Assembly: GCA_039720395.1 (NCBI GenBank)
Contig: CM077822.1
Location: 21,163,267-21,227,266, forward strand
Length of the DNA stretch: 64,000 nt
Origin: Liquidambar formosana
Lineage: Eukaryota > Streptophyta > Magnoliopsida > Saxifragales > Altingiaceae
Reading direction: 5' to 3'
Below, in pieces: positions 12,709 to 23,900 of this stretch; within the stretch, counting starts at the first letter, position 1, and every line of letters begins with the position of its first letter. The notes below the pieces were generated by a model. The model was not told the DNA's origin, did no database searches, and saw only the letters and a list, made by a program, of their open reading frames with translations. The position numbers were made by a program, and so were the translations under genes.

Positions 12709-13340
12709 CATCTATATAGTTGAATACACAGTACGCAAAAAACCCAGAAAATTTCAAGCCCTAGCGTCGACTCAGCGCTGTCCAAATCAGGTGCCCTCCA
12801 TCGCCATTGGGCATCTATACAGTTGAATACACAGTATGCAAAATCGATCTCGCCCCCTTCGTCTCTTGTACAAAAACCTAGCAAATTTCAAGCCCTAGCG
12901 TCAACTAGCACTGTCCAGATCAGGTGCCCTCTATTGCTATTGGGTCTCTTTCACTCAATCGCTCTCACTGCTTTGCAATCACACACTCTAACCAGCCCTA
13001 GATCGTGCCCAGGAGACATAGAGATGGTAAAGTGTATCACGTGCACAGCACATGAGCTAAATTGGCGGGTAGAATGAGTAAAGGGCAACTACTCCTCACG
13101 TGCAACTTACGTGACATGAACATGGGGGAAATTTGAGTGAGCTGGGCACCAGGGATATGCCACGTCGGCGCCAGCTGGCTGCCACATCAGCTTCTTTGTT
13201 AAACACTAAACGTCCGTCCAGTAATTTCTCACATTGACACACATATGCAAAGTTAGTATACTAAATTGTGCAAATTGAAAGTTCATACACCACATTGAAA
13301 TTTGGGATAAAGTTGGTGGCACTAATATGTAGTTTGGCTT
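12709..13340 (-). repeat. MULE right terminal inverted repeat with internal duplication
   Basis: This is the inverted partner of 6,245-6,772. Its inner part is duplicated in direct orientation with a period of about 103 bp. CATCTATATAGTTGAATACA at 12,709 recurs at 12,812, and each copy is followed by TTTCAAGCCCTAGCGTC and CAGGTGCCCTC. The left arm does not carry this duplication. Confidence 0.75.
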
Positions 13341-13370
13341 AAACAAAAAAGACCCATGATATGTTTCATA

Positions 13371-13636
13371 TTCCCTCCGTTTCTTAATAAGTGACCTTTT
13401 TTTTTTTTTTTTGGATGTTTTAAAATTATTGTCACATTTCAAAAGTCATTAGTTGTTTTTTTATTCATTTCATAAAAAATCCTTAAAAAAGTATTCTCTT
13501 TTTTTAATGTTTTGCACACACTTGTGGGTAAAATTGAAATTTCAAAACATATGCATTGATTTGAAAGCATTTAATAGAATTTTCTTAAATAACGTGTTTT
13601 GTCAAAAAAAAAACGGTCAATTTAAAACGAAGGGAG
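13371..13636. mobile_element. Stowaway-type MITE 1
   Basis: The element is 266 bp. Its termini are TTCCCTCCGTTTC and AAACGAAGGGAG (imperfect inverted repeats) and it is flanked by TA on both sides. It is the same family as 16,618-16,878. The CTCCCTCCGTTTC terminus is widespread in plant Tc1/mariner-derived MITEs. It is not coding. Confidence 0.82.
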
Positions 13637-13789
13637 TAGTCTTTATGAATAATGATAACTCTTTTGAATAATCTCACTTTGGTAAAAGAGTCATCATCAT
13701 ATTTGATTTTAAAAGATTAAATTTTCATTTTTCAATAATTATATATATAATTAATTTTTAAAAATTCATGAAATGCATTTCAATTTGGG

Positions 13790-14850
13790 TTGATATTGCG
13801 CAACTTTCATTGCTTCCACAGCATCCTAAGTTTTAATACTTTTATGGACGAGTTTGCCCTTTGCGAGTCGATTGGTTTTATTTTTTCTTCAAAGACCAAA
13901 ACAACACAAATCCACCTCTGTTACAAGTTTACAGTATCACCGGCGGCGATGTCACCAGGTGCAAAAATTTACCCGCCATCCATGTGCACAAATCATTGTC
14001 TTCAACTTCTCAACCACCACATGGCAGGACTCCTCTCCCATACCCCAAAGACAGAACGTGTAACCCACTTGCCACCGTGTAAATTACTAAATTGGATCAT
14101 ATTTGGGATGATCGGTTTAGGTTTTCGGGTGGGTTTTCTTCTCCGATGGACTGTTGGGTATGTCCCTTTCATTTGCACAAGGAATGGTGGGTATAGTGGA
14201 GGTGGATGGAGTGGTAACGGTGGAAGGCGAGGTAGCGGAGCTTGACAGAGGAGTGCGGGCTCGAATCTGAGATCTACTTACCGGCGGCGAGTGGGTATGT
14301 TTCTTGGGGCTTTGTGGTCGACGGCGAGGGCGGTTTCAAATCAAACCCATCCCTAACCCCACATGGCCGTGCAATAACCCAAATCGCCGGCCAGAGCAAA
14401 ACCTTCACGGTTCGGTTCTCACAGTCGTGATCCTCATTTCTAACCCAAAGAAAAGTCGCTGTAACCCTCATCGCCGTCGCCGTCAACTCCATCCCTAACC
14501 TCCTTATTCTTGCTTTTATTTTTATTTTAAAAATAAAAATGTTAGAAACAAAAATAAAAAATTCATGACCATTATGGGGATGGATGAAGGCGGTGATGGA
14601 GGAAGGCAAGATGGATACTCTAAAAGAAAAAGAAAATGAAAATGACGAAGGAGATGAAAGGAAGAAGCCATGGCCGCAATTAATTCTGCCATAACACCTT
14701 TGCTGTTAACTACTCTAGTACCCAACAGGATTACCATGAAGATTGAAGGCTTTGACTTTAAGGGTAAATCTGTCCATCAAGGAGTTGAGATTTTAAGTGG
14801 CTGTGGAAGAAAAAAAAATTACTTTCCTTGAATTTTGATTCTCATTTGTG
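13790..14850. other. Unassigned segment absent from copy B
   Basis: Copy A and copy B align on both sides of this 1.05-kb stretch, but copy B lacks it. It is GC-richer than its surroundings around 13,930-14,480, with repeated GGCGGCGA and ATCGCCG motifs, and purine-rich at 14,580-14,680. It contains frames of up to 151 codons on both strands, none with a recognised domain. No terminal inverted repeat was seen. It could be a captured gene 5' region or a deletion in copy B. Confidence 0.45.
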
Positions 14851-15509
14851 AATATGAATATTATTTTTTAAAATTTTCTATTAGTGATGATGGATTTATA
14901 ACTTTAATTTTATGTCAAGTACATTATGATTATTTAATTTTCATTCACACGAGCAGCTCATATATTGATACATTATGACTACATTAATTTTGAAAGATGG
15001 GAGATTTATCAGATTTATTTGTTTTAAGAGAGCACACGTCCAAAAGTCATGTTTTGTCACTCGAGCTTCTACATGTTGACCTGATGAATTATGTGTCACC
15101 ATTAACATACCAAAAATGTCCAAAATGGAAGGTGATGTCATACAAGGGCATCCATTTTGTAGCCATTACCTATTTAAGAACTTTGAATGTTGATCCCACC
15201 CTTCATTTAACATTTGAGATATATATTAATGCATAGAAACATAATTAAAAATATAGTGTAAAAATTTGTTACGACTTAAATATGAGGTGTGCAGTGAAAA
15301 TTTATTGTAATTAGATAATTAAGATTTTTTTTTTTTTTAAAATCTTTTTGGTACATTAATCCCCAAGAACATGGTGTAGACTATTGCTCACTTTGCATCA
15401 ATTAATGCTTAGGATGATCTCAATTGATGGCTAGCCCCAAAAGGGAGTGATAAGTCAAACTCAAGATTAAAATGTAAGTTTTGAGAATCACTAGTTCACT
15501 TAGCTAGTT

Positions 15510-15671
15510 GGGTAATGCTACCTTGCCCCATACTTTGCCATACTTTGTGCATTTAGGAGGGTTTCAATTTTTAGGGTTTAATTATATTAATGAGTCTCAC
15601 AATTTTACCCTTCTAAATGCATATAGTAGAATGAAGTGTGGGACAAAGTATGGAGCAAAGTAGCATTACCC
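15510..15671. mobile_element. Foldback MITE (GGGTAATGCTA family)
   Basis: GGGTAATGCTACCTTG at the left pairs with CAAAGTAGCATTACCC at the right. Flanks TAGCTAGTT and TAGCTAGAA suggest a target duplication of 7-9 bp. Copy B near 44,665 reads CTAAGCTAGAATGA without the element, so the empty site is seen. Confidence 0.8.
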
Positions 15672-15977
15672 TAGCTAGAATCATAGAAAATGATTGTGAC
15701 AATAATTGCAACTTCCATAATTAACGATTTCTTTATTCATCATTAATTTGGAAAAATGAGGATTCATTGTCAGTTGAAGCTTACACATGGCATTACTGGT
15801 CCTCCAAATTCATGGTGAACAAGTGGTTGCGGTAGCTACGATGCTTTTATTTTTTAACATACAAATTTTTCAATAGCTAATCCTCTTTGACTCTTTATTT
15901 TGCTTTTCTAAAATTTACTAGCAGTGGGGAAGTTATGCATGATACATTTGCATAAGGTAATAGTTTTAATTTAAGAT

Positions 15978-16141
15978 GGGTAATGCTATTGGATCTCCTT
16001 TAAGAGTCCCATAAAAGAATTCACCATAATATGGCGTGAAAACAGTAGTGGGGCTCAATAATTCTATTCCCAATATGTTTTCATGCCACATCATAGAAGA
16101 CTCTTCTGAGAGCTTTTAAGGGAGGTTCAAAAGCATTTCCC
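15978..16141. mobile_element. Foldback MITE (GGGTAATGCTA family), second copy
   Basis: GGGTAATGCTATTGGATCTC at the left is complementary to the right end GGTTCAAAAGCATTTCCC, and inner arms also pair (GGCGTGAAAAC with GTTTTCATGCC). It is the same family as the MITE 300 bp upstream. Noncoding. Confidence 0.7.
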
Positions 16142-16617
16142 CTCTTTCCCTTTCAAGATAGCCTTATGGTACTAATGGAGGTGGCATGAAATCAACGAGA
16201 GTGATGATTACATCATCAGAATGACATTTTTTTTTTTTTAACCCAAAAAAAAAAAAAAAAAAAATGGAGATCGACTTCAAGCATCATAAAGCAACCTAGC
16301 ATCCTACCTAAGTTAGCACCTTAGGTGTTTCCAATCCTATGCTATAGAATCTAAATATTATTAAAAGAAAAGAAGGAAGAGTACAATAGAGAAAAAATAA
16401 AACAAGATAGTTTGGGCTTGGTGGCTTATAATGGCCACAATCCAACTTACAACAAACTAAGTGAATGAAAAAATAAAGGAGCTGATTAGCAATCAATGAA
16501 TAAATCTATAAATATGTAAAATTTCACCTCTTTATGATTTAGATATAAAAGAAAGGAATCCCAAACCACTAGACAAGGGCAAAGTTAGGAAACCACCTTA
16601 GGGGAGGCAACTTATTA

Positions 16618-16878
16618 CTCCCTCCGTTTCAATTTAAATGTCCCCTTTGAAAAAACACGCTTTTTTAGGTAACATTATTAAATGTTTTTAAATTATTATT
16701 TAAGTTTTGAAATTCTAATTTTGCCCTCAAAAGTACAAAACATTGGAAAGAGAGAAAAGACTTTTTTAAGGGTAATTTAGGAAATCCAACAAAAAGAATC
16801 TTTGACTTTTTTAATATGACAATTATTTTGAAACATCCTAAAATGGAAAGGAGAACACTTAAATTGAAACGGAGGGAG
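16618..16878. mobile_element. Stowaway-type MITE 2
   Basis: The inverted ends CTCCCTCCGTTTCAATTTAA and TTAAATTGAAACGGAGGGAG are 261 bp apart end to end, with TA on both sides. It is the better-preserved member of the family also found at 13,371. Confidence 0.88.
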
Positions 16879-16888
16879 TATGATTTAA

Positions 16889-17015
16889 TAATCACTTTTT
16901 AACTTAATACCATATAAAGAATACCATTTGTCAACTTATTACAAATTGACTGTATACATACTTCAAAATGACTATTAATGTCTTTTATTTGGTATTAAGT
17001 TAAGAAGTGGTCATC
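16889..17015. mobile_element. Small foldback MITE
   Basis: ATCACTTTTTAACTTAATAC at the left is complementary to GTATTAAGTTAAGAAGTGGT at the right. A degraded inverted relative lies at 18,764-18,862 and shares the core TTTGTCAACTTATTACAAAT. Confidence 0.65.
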
Positions 17016-17952
17016 AAAAGAGCAAAATAGTAAGAGATTTTTTATTTTTTATTTATTTATTTATTATTTTTTTTTTTTGGGAATTTTCGCCCTACCTGCT
17101 AAGGTGCTGGCTTCGCCCCTACCACCAGATAAGATTGGAGCAAGAAATATTTTTTCTTAGAATGACAATTAATAATATCTTTTTTTTTTTTTTTTTTTTT
17201 TTTGGTGGATTCAAAGTAGAAGATCATACAACCCTACACTTTATCCCACAAAGTAAACATAATCACAAATGATATATATTCGGACATGACCTAATTCTTT
17301 TTTAAAATTCATTGTTAGACATGTCCATGGTGTCGAATTGTCAATGATATAAATTTACTATATGACCTTAGATCTCCTTAATTGTAAGGCAGAGTTATAC
17401 GTCAATCCTATATGATATAGTCTACGTTTTGAAATGACCACCAGACGAATACGTACGTAACAAGAATAGTCAATTTGATATAGTCTAATATAGTCTATGT
17501 TCAATATTCATAATTATTTCGATTACAATGACGTAAAATGACTAGAGATAGAAAAGACCAAAAAATGAAAGAGGAAAAAAAATGATAAATCACAAGAAAC
17601 TCTCCTAATGTTTATCCTTTTTTTACATAAACCCTTAAAGAAAAAATCAAAGCAATGTCATTACTTGGTTAGGTTTCAAGTGAAATATCAAATAGAAATT
17701 AGGTGAAAAAACATTATAATGAGTGAATATTGAACACATGAGAAGGATATAGTGTTTTTATTTTTATTTTTTTCATCCAATTTCTACTCGATTTTTCATT
17801 ATAAGAGGTATTTTGTAATTTATCCTAAAAAAAAAAAAAAGCACAAAAGGATCGAACTTCCAAATCATGAGAATTGGAAAAGAAATGGAGACTGTTCCGT
17901 GAAACTTTTCTTGCTGCAGAGGAAATGAGGTAAATATTAAACCTGGATGATA

Positions 17953-18268
17953 CTTGGCTCCTTACAGTGGAGGAGCTACTCCTTCTTCCTCCCACTCATA
18001 TTGTGCCACATGTCCCACATAACAAATGAGAATTGATTGTGTATATGTATCCTTATGTAATGTTATTATAGACATACGGCCATGTATCCATGTATATATG
18101 TTTATGTGTTTAAATGAATATGAATATGTGTCTATATATTTGTATTCACGGTCTACGTGTGTGTATCCATGCACGTCTCCATATATTTTAAAATTAACTA
18201 TGACACGTGGCATAACATAATATGAGGGGGAGGAAGGAAGAGTTGCTCATCTACTGTGATGAGCCAAG
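17953..18268. mobile_element. Foldback MITE, about 316 bp
   Basis: CTTGGCTCCTTACAGTGGAG at the left pairs with CTACTGTGATGAGCCAAG at the right, and pairing continues inward (CTCATATTGTGCCACATGTC with ACGTGGCATAACATAATATG). The frames inside, rich in ATATGTAT, are not genes. The target duplication is not clear. Confidence 0.7.
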
Positions 18269-18763
18269 TTTTGTCCATCAAACCCTACCCAAGCTCTTTT
18301 GCACAACCAATTGTAGTCTCACCCAAATCTCTCCACATTTCCACGATAATGATGTAAAACAACCACCCAACCACATGTAGAGCACATAGATACCCCACTA
18401 GTAATTAGATTAATAAAAAAAAAAAAAAAAACACACACAACCCTCACGAGAGTTTTGTATACAAATTTTTTGGGGTTTTTTTTAATGTGCCTAAAGACAC
18501 ATGTTAAATCATATTTAATGGGACAATCATTAGATGAAAAATTATAAAAGTGTATAAAGAGTTATACAAAATGCATGGAGAAATGTATTTGCACAGTAAT
18601 TTCATGCATTTTGTACAATTTTCCTTTTTTTTAGAAAAATAATAGCCCAAATTTATTGGTGGTTTGATGGGAGTACATACAGTGGCGGAGCCGGGAGGGC
18701 CTTTGGGGGCACATGGCCAGCTGGCGCCTCAAATAAATTTTTTTTCTTTTCTTGTGGGAAAAA

Positions 18764-18862
18764 TTACTATTTGATAATCATTTCCTGAAATAATGCTAGA
18801 AACATAAAAATGATAGTCATTGAAAGCATATATACAGTCAATTTGTAATAAGTTGACAAAAA
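18764..18862 (-). mobile_element. Degraded MITE relic
   Basis: The reverse complement matches the middle and right part of the MITE at 16,889-17,015, including the 27-bp core around TTATTACAAATTGACTGT. One end is eroded. Confidence 0.5.
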
Positions 18863-19778
18863 AATATAAATTTTTTTAGTATTGTATTAGAAAATGATTA
18901 CAAAAAATAACTTCTTCAAAAAAAAAAAGGGTAAAATACATTCACACCCCCTGTGTTTACTGACTATTACACTGACCTCCCCTGTTCTTTCTGAAATTAC
19001 ACTGCCCTCCCCTACTTTAGAAAATAATATACAAATTCCTCCATCCGTTAACCAACCGTTTAGAGGGTTAACGGCTATTGCTGACGTCATGTAAAAAAGG
19101 GGCTAAAATACCCATTTTACCCTTATTCAAACCAAAACGCTGCGTTTGGCGTGAAGGCAAACCTCTCACAGGGAGGAAGGAAGGAGACCAAAACGGCGTC
19201 GAACACTCCTCTCACCGCCAAAGGTTTGCTCACCCTCATCGCCGCTGTGCTCACCTCCTTTCATGGCCACTCGCACCAGTGAGGCCAGATTTAACACCAC
19301 CCGTAAGATGCGTCGGTCGAATCTCACCGCTCGTCTATCTCAAATCTGAAATCGCGAACAGCCACTCACACCAGATCTGAAATCGTGAAGCTCACCTCAT
19401 CCCAAGCCAGATTTGAAATCGCGAACAGCTACCCTCGTCGTTGAATATCATGGTTATGGGAGATGAGGACAATCTGAGATGTGTTTTTGGGAGGGGGATT
19501 TGCTGCGATGGGGTTTGGGTCACATGGTGTGAGGGGTTTGGGTCACATGATGTGAGGGGTTTGGCGAGTGGCTGTGCGAACCTCACAGTGGCTGTGCGAG
19601 CTTCACGGGGTTAGGGAGGATAACGCCGGCAAAACAGGGGAAAGTGACGAGCTTTCCTCGTTGCAGAGGTTCCCTCCTTCACCACATCGTCGGACAGGTT
19701 TCCGGCATAGGCAAAAAAAAAAAGAAAAACAAGAAAAGAAGATGAAGAGCGTCGGCGGGAGAGCTCGACGGAGGGAGG

Positions 19779-20030
19779 GGTTTGGTGTTCGAGGGTGGGT
19801 GGGGATGGGGGTTTCCGGCGGGACGTCGTGGATGGGGTTTCGTGTTCAAGGGTGGGGTTTGGTGTTCGAGCGTGGGTGGGGATGGGGGTTTCTGGTGGGA
19901 CGTTGTGGGTGGGGTTTGGTGTTCGAGCGTGGGTGGGGATGGGGGTTTCCGGTGGGACGTCGTGGGTGGGGTTTGGTGTTCGAGGGTGGCTGGGGATGGG
20001 GGTTTCCGGTGGGACATCGCCGGCGACAGC
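19779..20030 (+). repeat. 58-bp minisatellite
   Basis: TTTGGTGTTCGAG recurs at about 19,781, 19,858, 19,916 and 19,974, each time followed by GGGGATGGGGGTTTC and GGTGGGAC. Three adjacent copies have a period of 58 bp. The G-rich strand could form quadruplex structures. Confidence 0.85.
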
Positions 20031-20372
20031 CATGAGTGCTGCTGCTGCTGCTGCTTCTTCTTCTTCTTTGTGCATTTTTTTTTTTTTTTTCTTTCAATCT
20101 GCTCTTTGGGGTTTTTTTTATTGGAAAAAAATGGTAGGGTTTGTCCACCGTACGAAAAAAAGTGCAAAACGCTGTGGGGTTTGGTGTTCGAGGGTGGCTG
20201 GGGATGGGGGTTTCCGGTGGGACATCGCCGGCGGCAGCCATGAGTGCTACTACTTCTTCTTCTTCTTCGTGCATTTTTTTTTTTTTTTTTTCTTTCAATC
20301 TGCTCTTTGGGGTTTTTTTATTGGAAAAAAATGGTAGGGTTTATCCATCGTACGAAAAAATGTGCAAAACCT
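19968..20372 (+). repeat. About 200-bp tandem duplication
   Basis: A unit beginning GGGGTTTGGTGTTCGAGGGT and ending at the GTACGAAAAAAAGTGCAAAAC region occurs at about 19,968-20,172 and again at about 20,173-20,372. The copies differ in the length of their GCT/CTT and T runs. Confidence 0.85.
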
Positions 20373-20535
20373 TGTGTTTTACTAAAGGGTAAAATTGTCA
20401 TTTCATGTTTCCGTTAATCCGTCAACTTTAGCCGTTCTGACAGGGGAGGACAGTGTAATTTCAGAAAGTATAGGGAGTGTCAGTGTAATAGTCAGTGAAC
20501 ACAGGGGGTGTAAATGTATTTTACCCAAAAAAAAA

Positions 20536-20934
20536 CTCTATTAAGGTTTTAGTTCTCACTACACATAATGACAGTAAGATGCGCCATTAAAGATAAATCT
20601 GAGTACATGCACAGTTATCAAGCAAAGCACCTAACCAATACAATTTCTGATCTAATGTCCCACACAAGGAAAAATTCTTTGGACCTTTTGTGAAGAGAAA
20701 AATTGTTCTGGAAGTTTTCTGCTTTTCAAACTTTGAAAAGATGTGAAAGGTGGTGACTTTCGAGTAAAGGCACTGTTGACAGGTGGGAATTGATTGGATG
20801 CTTCCTAATTGGGTTGAACTAAACCAAAGAAAGAAAGGGTAGACGACTATTAGTTCTATCTGTTTGAGAGTCTGATTCATTCTACCAAAAAAAAAATTGA
20901 TACGCACGAGTTTGTAATTTTTCCATCTGCTTGC
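20536..20934 (+). promoter_or_regulatory. TNL upstream region
   Basis: This is the 399 bp between the Mutator-like element and the TNL ATG. A WRKY-type core TTGAC lies near 20,775 (TGTTGACAGG). No convincing TATA box was found. The region is short, so upstream control sequence may lie inside the transposon. Confidence 0.35.
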
Positions 20935-23900
20935 ATGAGCACCCAAGATCACTCTTCTTCTTCTTCTTCTTCTTCGGCCTCTAAATGGAATTATGACGTC
21001 TTTTTGAGTTTCCGAGGCGAAGACACGCGCAAGAACTTCACCGACCATCTCTACACGGCTTTGAACCAGAAAGGAATTCATACCTTCAAAGATCATGAAA
21101 AGCTTGAGAGAGGAAAAGCAATTTCGCTAGGCCTCCTAAGAGCAATTGAAGAATCGAGATTTTCTCTAATCGTTTTGTCAAACAACTATGCTTCTTCCAC
21201 ATGGTGCTTGGATGAACTTGTGAAGGTCCTTGAGTGCAAAGAGAGCAGAGGACAGACAGTTTTGCCCATTTTCTACAACGTGGATCCATCGGAAGTAAGA
21301 AAGCAGACGGGGAGTTTCGCGCAGGCGTTTGCGAAATACGAAGAAGAAGATTTCGAGGGGAAGATTGAGAAGGTGCAGAGGTGGAGGGCGGCTCTGACGG
21401 AGGTGGCCAATTTATCTGGTTGGGATTTACGCAATATTGCAGATGGGTATATAGTTTTCAACTGAAATCTCTCTCTCTTTATTTTTTATTTTTATTTTTT
21501 TTAAGTAACAATTAGGATATCTCACAAATTACTCTCACCGAGTTTTCAACCAAAACTAATCTCGAGAGATCAGTGTGAGATATCCTGTAACCATAAAAGC
21601 AACCATAACTGTGATGTTTCAACTGAAACCACCCTTGCTTCCTATTATGTACAGGTTTTCATCTTGACTATAGAAAATTCTTCCGTAGGTGGTTGTTAGA
21701 TACTTAGATCAGCTATGTTGTTGCTTGTGTTTTGTTTGTTTGTTTTGTTTTGTTTGTTTTTTTTTTTTTTTTTTTTTTTGGTACAGCTAGAGAAATTCAA
21801 ATCCCTAACCTATCATAATTTTATCTTTCACCCCACAATCCCTCACCATATCATAATTTTATCTTTCACCCCATGATTCCTCACCACCAAGTTAACCCTA
21901 GTGGCATAGGTGCTTTTTGTTTGGCAACATGAAACTTCTATAAAGGCACAAATTTTACGCTATATTTGATTTGAGTGAATGGAAAGGAGTGGACCATTTC
22001 AATGTTTGGTAAATGGTGAGAATAAAATGGGAAAGATTAGGTGGGACTCACTTTTCATTTTATTCTTTCTTTAAAAGTTGGGAATAACCATTCCTCTTGC
22101 CTCTTGATTTATAGAAGAATGGCTATCCTCTTTGGAGGGAATTAGCGCGCCCCACAAAAGAATAATCATTCAATTCTCTGGTGCTACCAAACTATCACTT
22201 TTTTTTTTTTTTTTTTGCTAATAGAATCACCATATATTCTACTTCCTCATTCACTCATAACAATCACAGCCTTAGTATTCTCTACATAATCCCTTAGGTG
22301 CACATGCCACATTTTCATTTATATGATAAAGTATCGTCGTTTGATGGGTCAAGTTTATAAGAAACCAATTCTACTTGATAACCTCAACAAATGGATAAAT
22401 GGTTAGAAGGTCTTGAATTCGACTTTTAACTCTCTTTTGGGATCATCCACCTGTCAGGTTTATCCTTGGTGTTAAATAACACAGAGTGAATATTAGTGGC
22501 CTTACTTGTGTTCCAGAAAATTAGTCAGATCAAAAGTTTCGAAATTTCCTACTATTATTTAATGAGTTATAAACTTTAAATGAGATGATCTTTTATTTTA
22601 TTTTATTTTTATGCTTTAATGATCTCATCAGTTATTCTGTTAACCTATTTAATGGTCTCATCTAGATATTTATACTTTCTCGAAATTTTTGAAAATTGCT
22701 TTTCCATTCGTGTAATTTAATACAATATCATATGGTGCATGGACTGTTACATACCCAAAAAAAAAAAAAAAAAAAAATCTCTCTCTATATATAAACACAA
22801 TATAAGTTGTTATATAATTAAAGGTTGTAATCTTCAAACTGAGTTGATTTTAAATACATTTAATGTACTAATCAGGATCCATCAAGTAGTAAGTTATATA
22901 TGATCCTTTCAGTCATGGTGAGTAACCTTTAAAGCTGGAATTTCATGCAAGTCGATTTTTTTTTCTACAACATAATCCCACAATACTAGCATAAAGCAAT
23001 CAATGAACCAATGACCTTTCTGCAACAGTTTGGAAAAATCACCCATGCCTCACACCCTTTAGTTAAGAGCAAACTCCAGCAGCATAATATGTCCAATCTC
23101 CCACTTTGAAATTTTTTTGATATCGCAATCTCACAAAGCCTAGCTCATTCCCAAATCCGGATTCCAAGTAAAATTATAGGTCAAAGGCGGCAATAAGTCG
23201 TAACCTATCCATTCTCACAAATTAACCAAACAAGTTTGGTGCTTCAATATATGTTAAAATAACATTAAAACAATAGAAGAATTTTTTTAAAAAAAAAAAA
23301 AAAAGAAAGAAAGAAAGAAAAGAAGCTATAATAGTTAATGACAGATAATGAAAATTAGAAGAAATTCAAAGAATAAAACTAGAATGCATGAAACAATTAA
23401 GAAAATAATAGGAAATCAATATGATACGTGTTCCATTCAAACAAGTATAACCTCAACATTTACAACATATATCATATTTTATTTCACTTCCGTTTGTTTT
23501 TTTCATGGTCATGCTTACTCAACATGATGAAACAATTGTTAACAAGTAATTTTTTTAATTTCATTAGAACCAATAAATTATTTTATTTTCGATCCGATAA
23601 ACTTTTTCAATTGTAGTGAAATACTAAACATTATCATTGTACTTCATTCATTTCTCTTTATAAATTTTTGGCAGGCATGAGGCGAAATTCATCCAGGAAA
23701 TTGTTCAAGAAATTTGGAGTAAATTGAATCAAAATTATGGAGTCCTATATGTAGCCAAGCAGCAAGTTGGAATATATTCCCGTGTAGAGAAAATATATTC
23801 GTTGTTAGGTGTTGGGACATGGAATGATGTTCGCATTATAGGTATTTGGGGAATTGGTGGAATAGGTAAAACAACCTTAGCAAAAGCAATTTATAATCGA

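Larger units (their letters stand above)
6245..13340. mobile_element. Mutator-like element (MULE), about 7.1 kb, degenerate
   Basis: Long terminal inverted repeats of about 500 bp bound the element. The left arm starts GGGCAAACTACATATTAGTG and the right arm ends CACTAATATGTAGTTTGGC. Inside are a MuDR-type transposase relic on the plus strand, then a captured germin-like gene fragment on the minus strand. Copy B lacks the whole element: the left junction matches copy B near 43,790 and the right side resumes near 43,870. A clean 9-bp target duplication could not be read because the site is an A-rich run. Positions 11,301-12,640 inside the element show no recognisable gene. Confidence 0.87.
115..15965. 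repeat. Duplicated block, copy A
   Basis: This stretch is paralogous to 37,015-44,965 (copy B) and partly to 60,530-61,965 (copy C). Matching landmarks include the text around 1,900 and 37,290, around 3,545 and 38,505, around 4,345 and 41,640, around 5,450 and 42,980, around 5,750 and 43,320, and 14,870-15,960 and 44,000-44,960. Copy A is about twice as long because it contains a hAT element, a solo LTR, a MULE, MITEs and a 1.05-kb segment that copy B lacks. The block DNA itself (for example 1,752-4,659, 5,165-6,244 and 14,850-15,500) is AT-rich and I see no intact gene in it. The 60-100 codon frames there are not supported by any recognisable domain. Homology may continue left of the window. 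Confidence 0.8.
18929..20526. mobile_element. Non-autonomous Mutator-like element upstream of the TNL
   Basis: Long inverted ends define the element: GGGTAAAATACATTCACACC at 18,929 and the complement ending TGTATTTTACCC at 20,526, with similarity over about 150 bp. It is flanked by at least nine A residues on both sides (18,918-18,928 and 20,527-20,535), compatible with a 9-bp target duplication. The interior is GC-rich, unlike its surroundings, and carries a minisatellite and a 200-bp tandem duplication. Frames of 150-180 codons inside are glycine- or proline-rich products of repeats on both strands. I do not treat them as genes. The element ends 409 bp before the TNL start codon. Confidence 0.8.

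Noticed and set aside
19568..20392. Several 150-180 codon open frames on both strands
   Set aside because: They overlap each other in different frames, are built from tandem repeats and give only glycine- or proline-rich low-complexity products inside a transposon.
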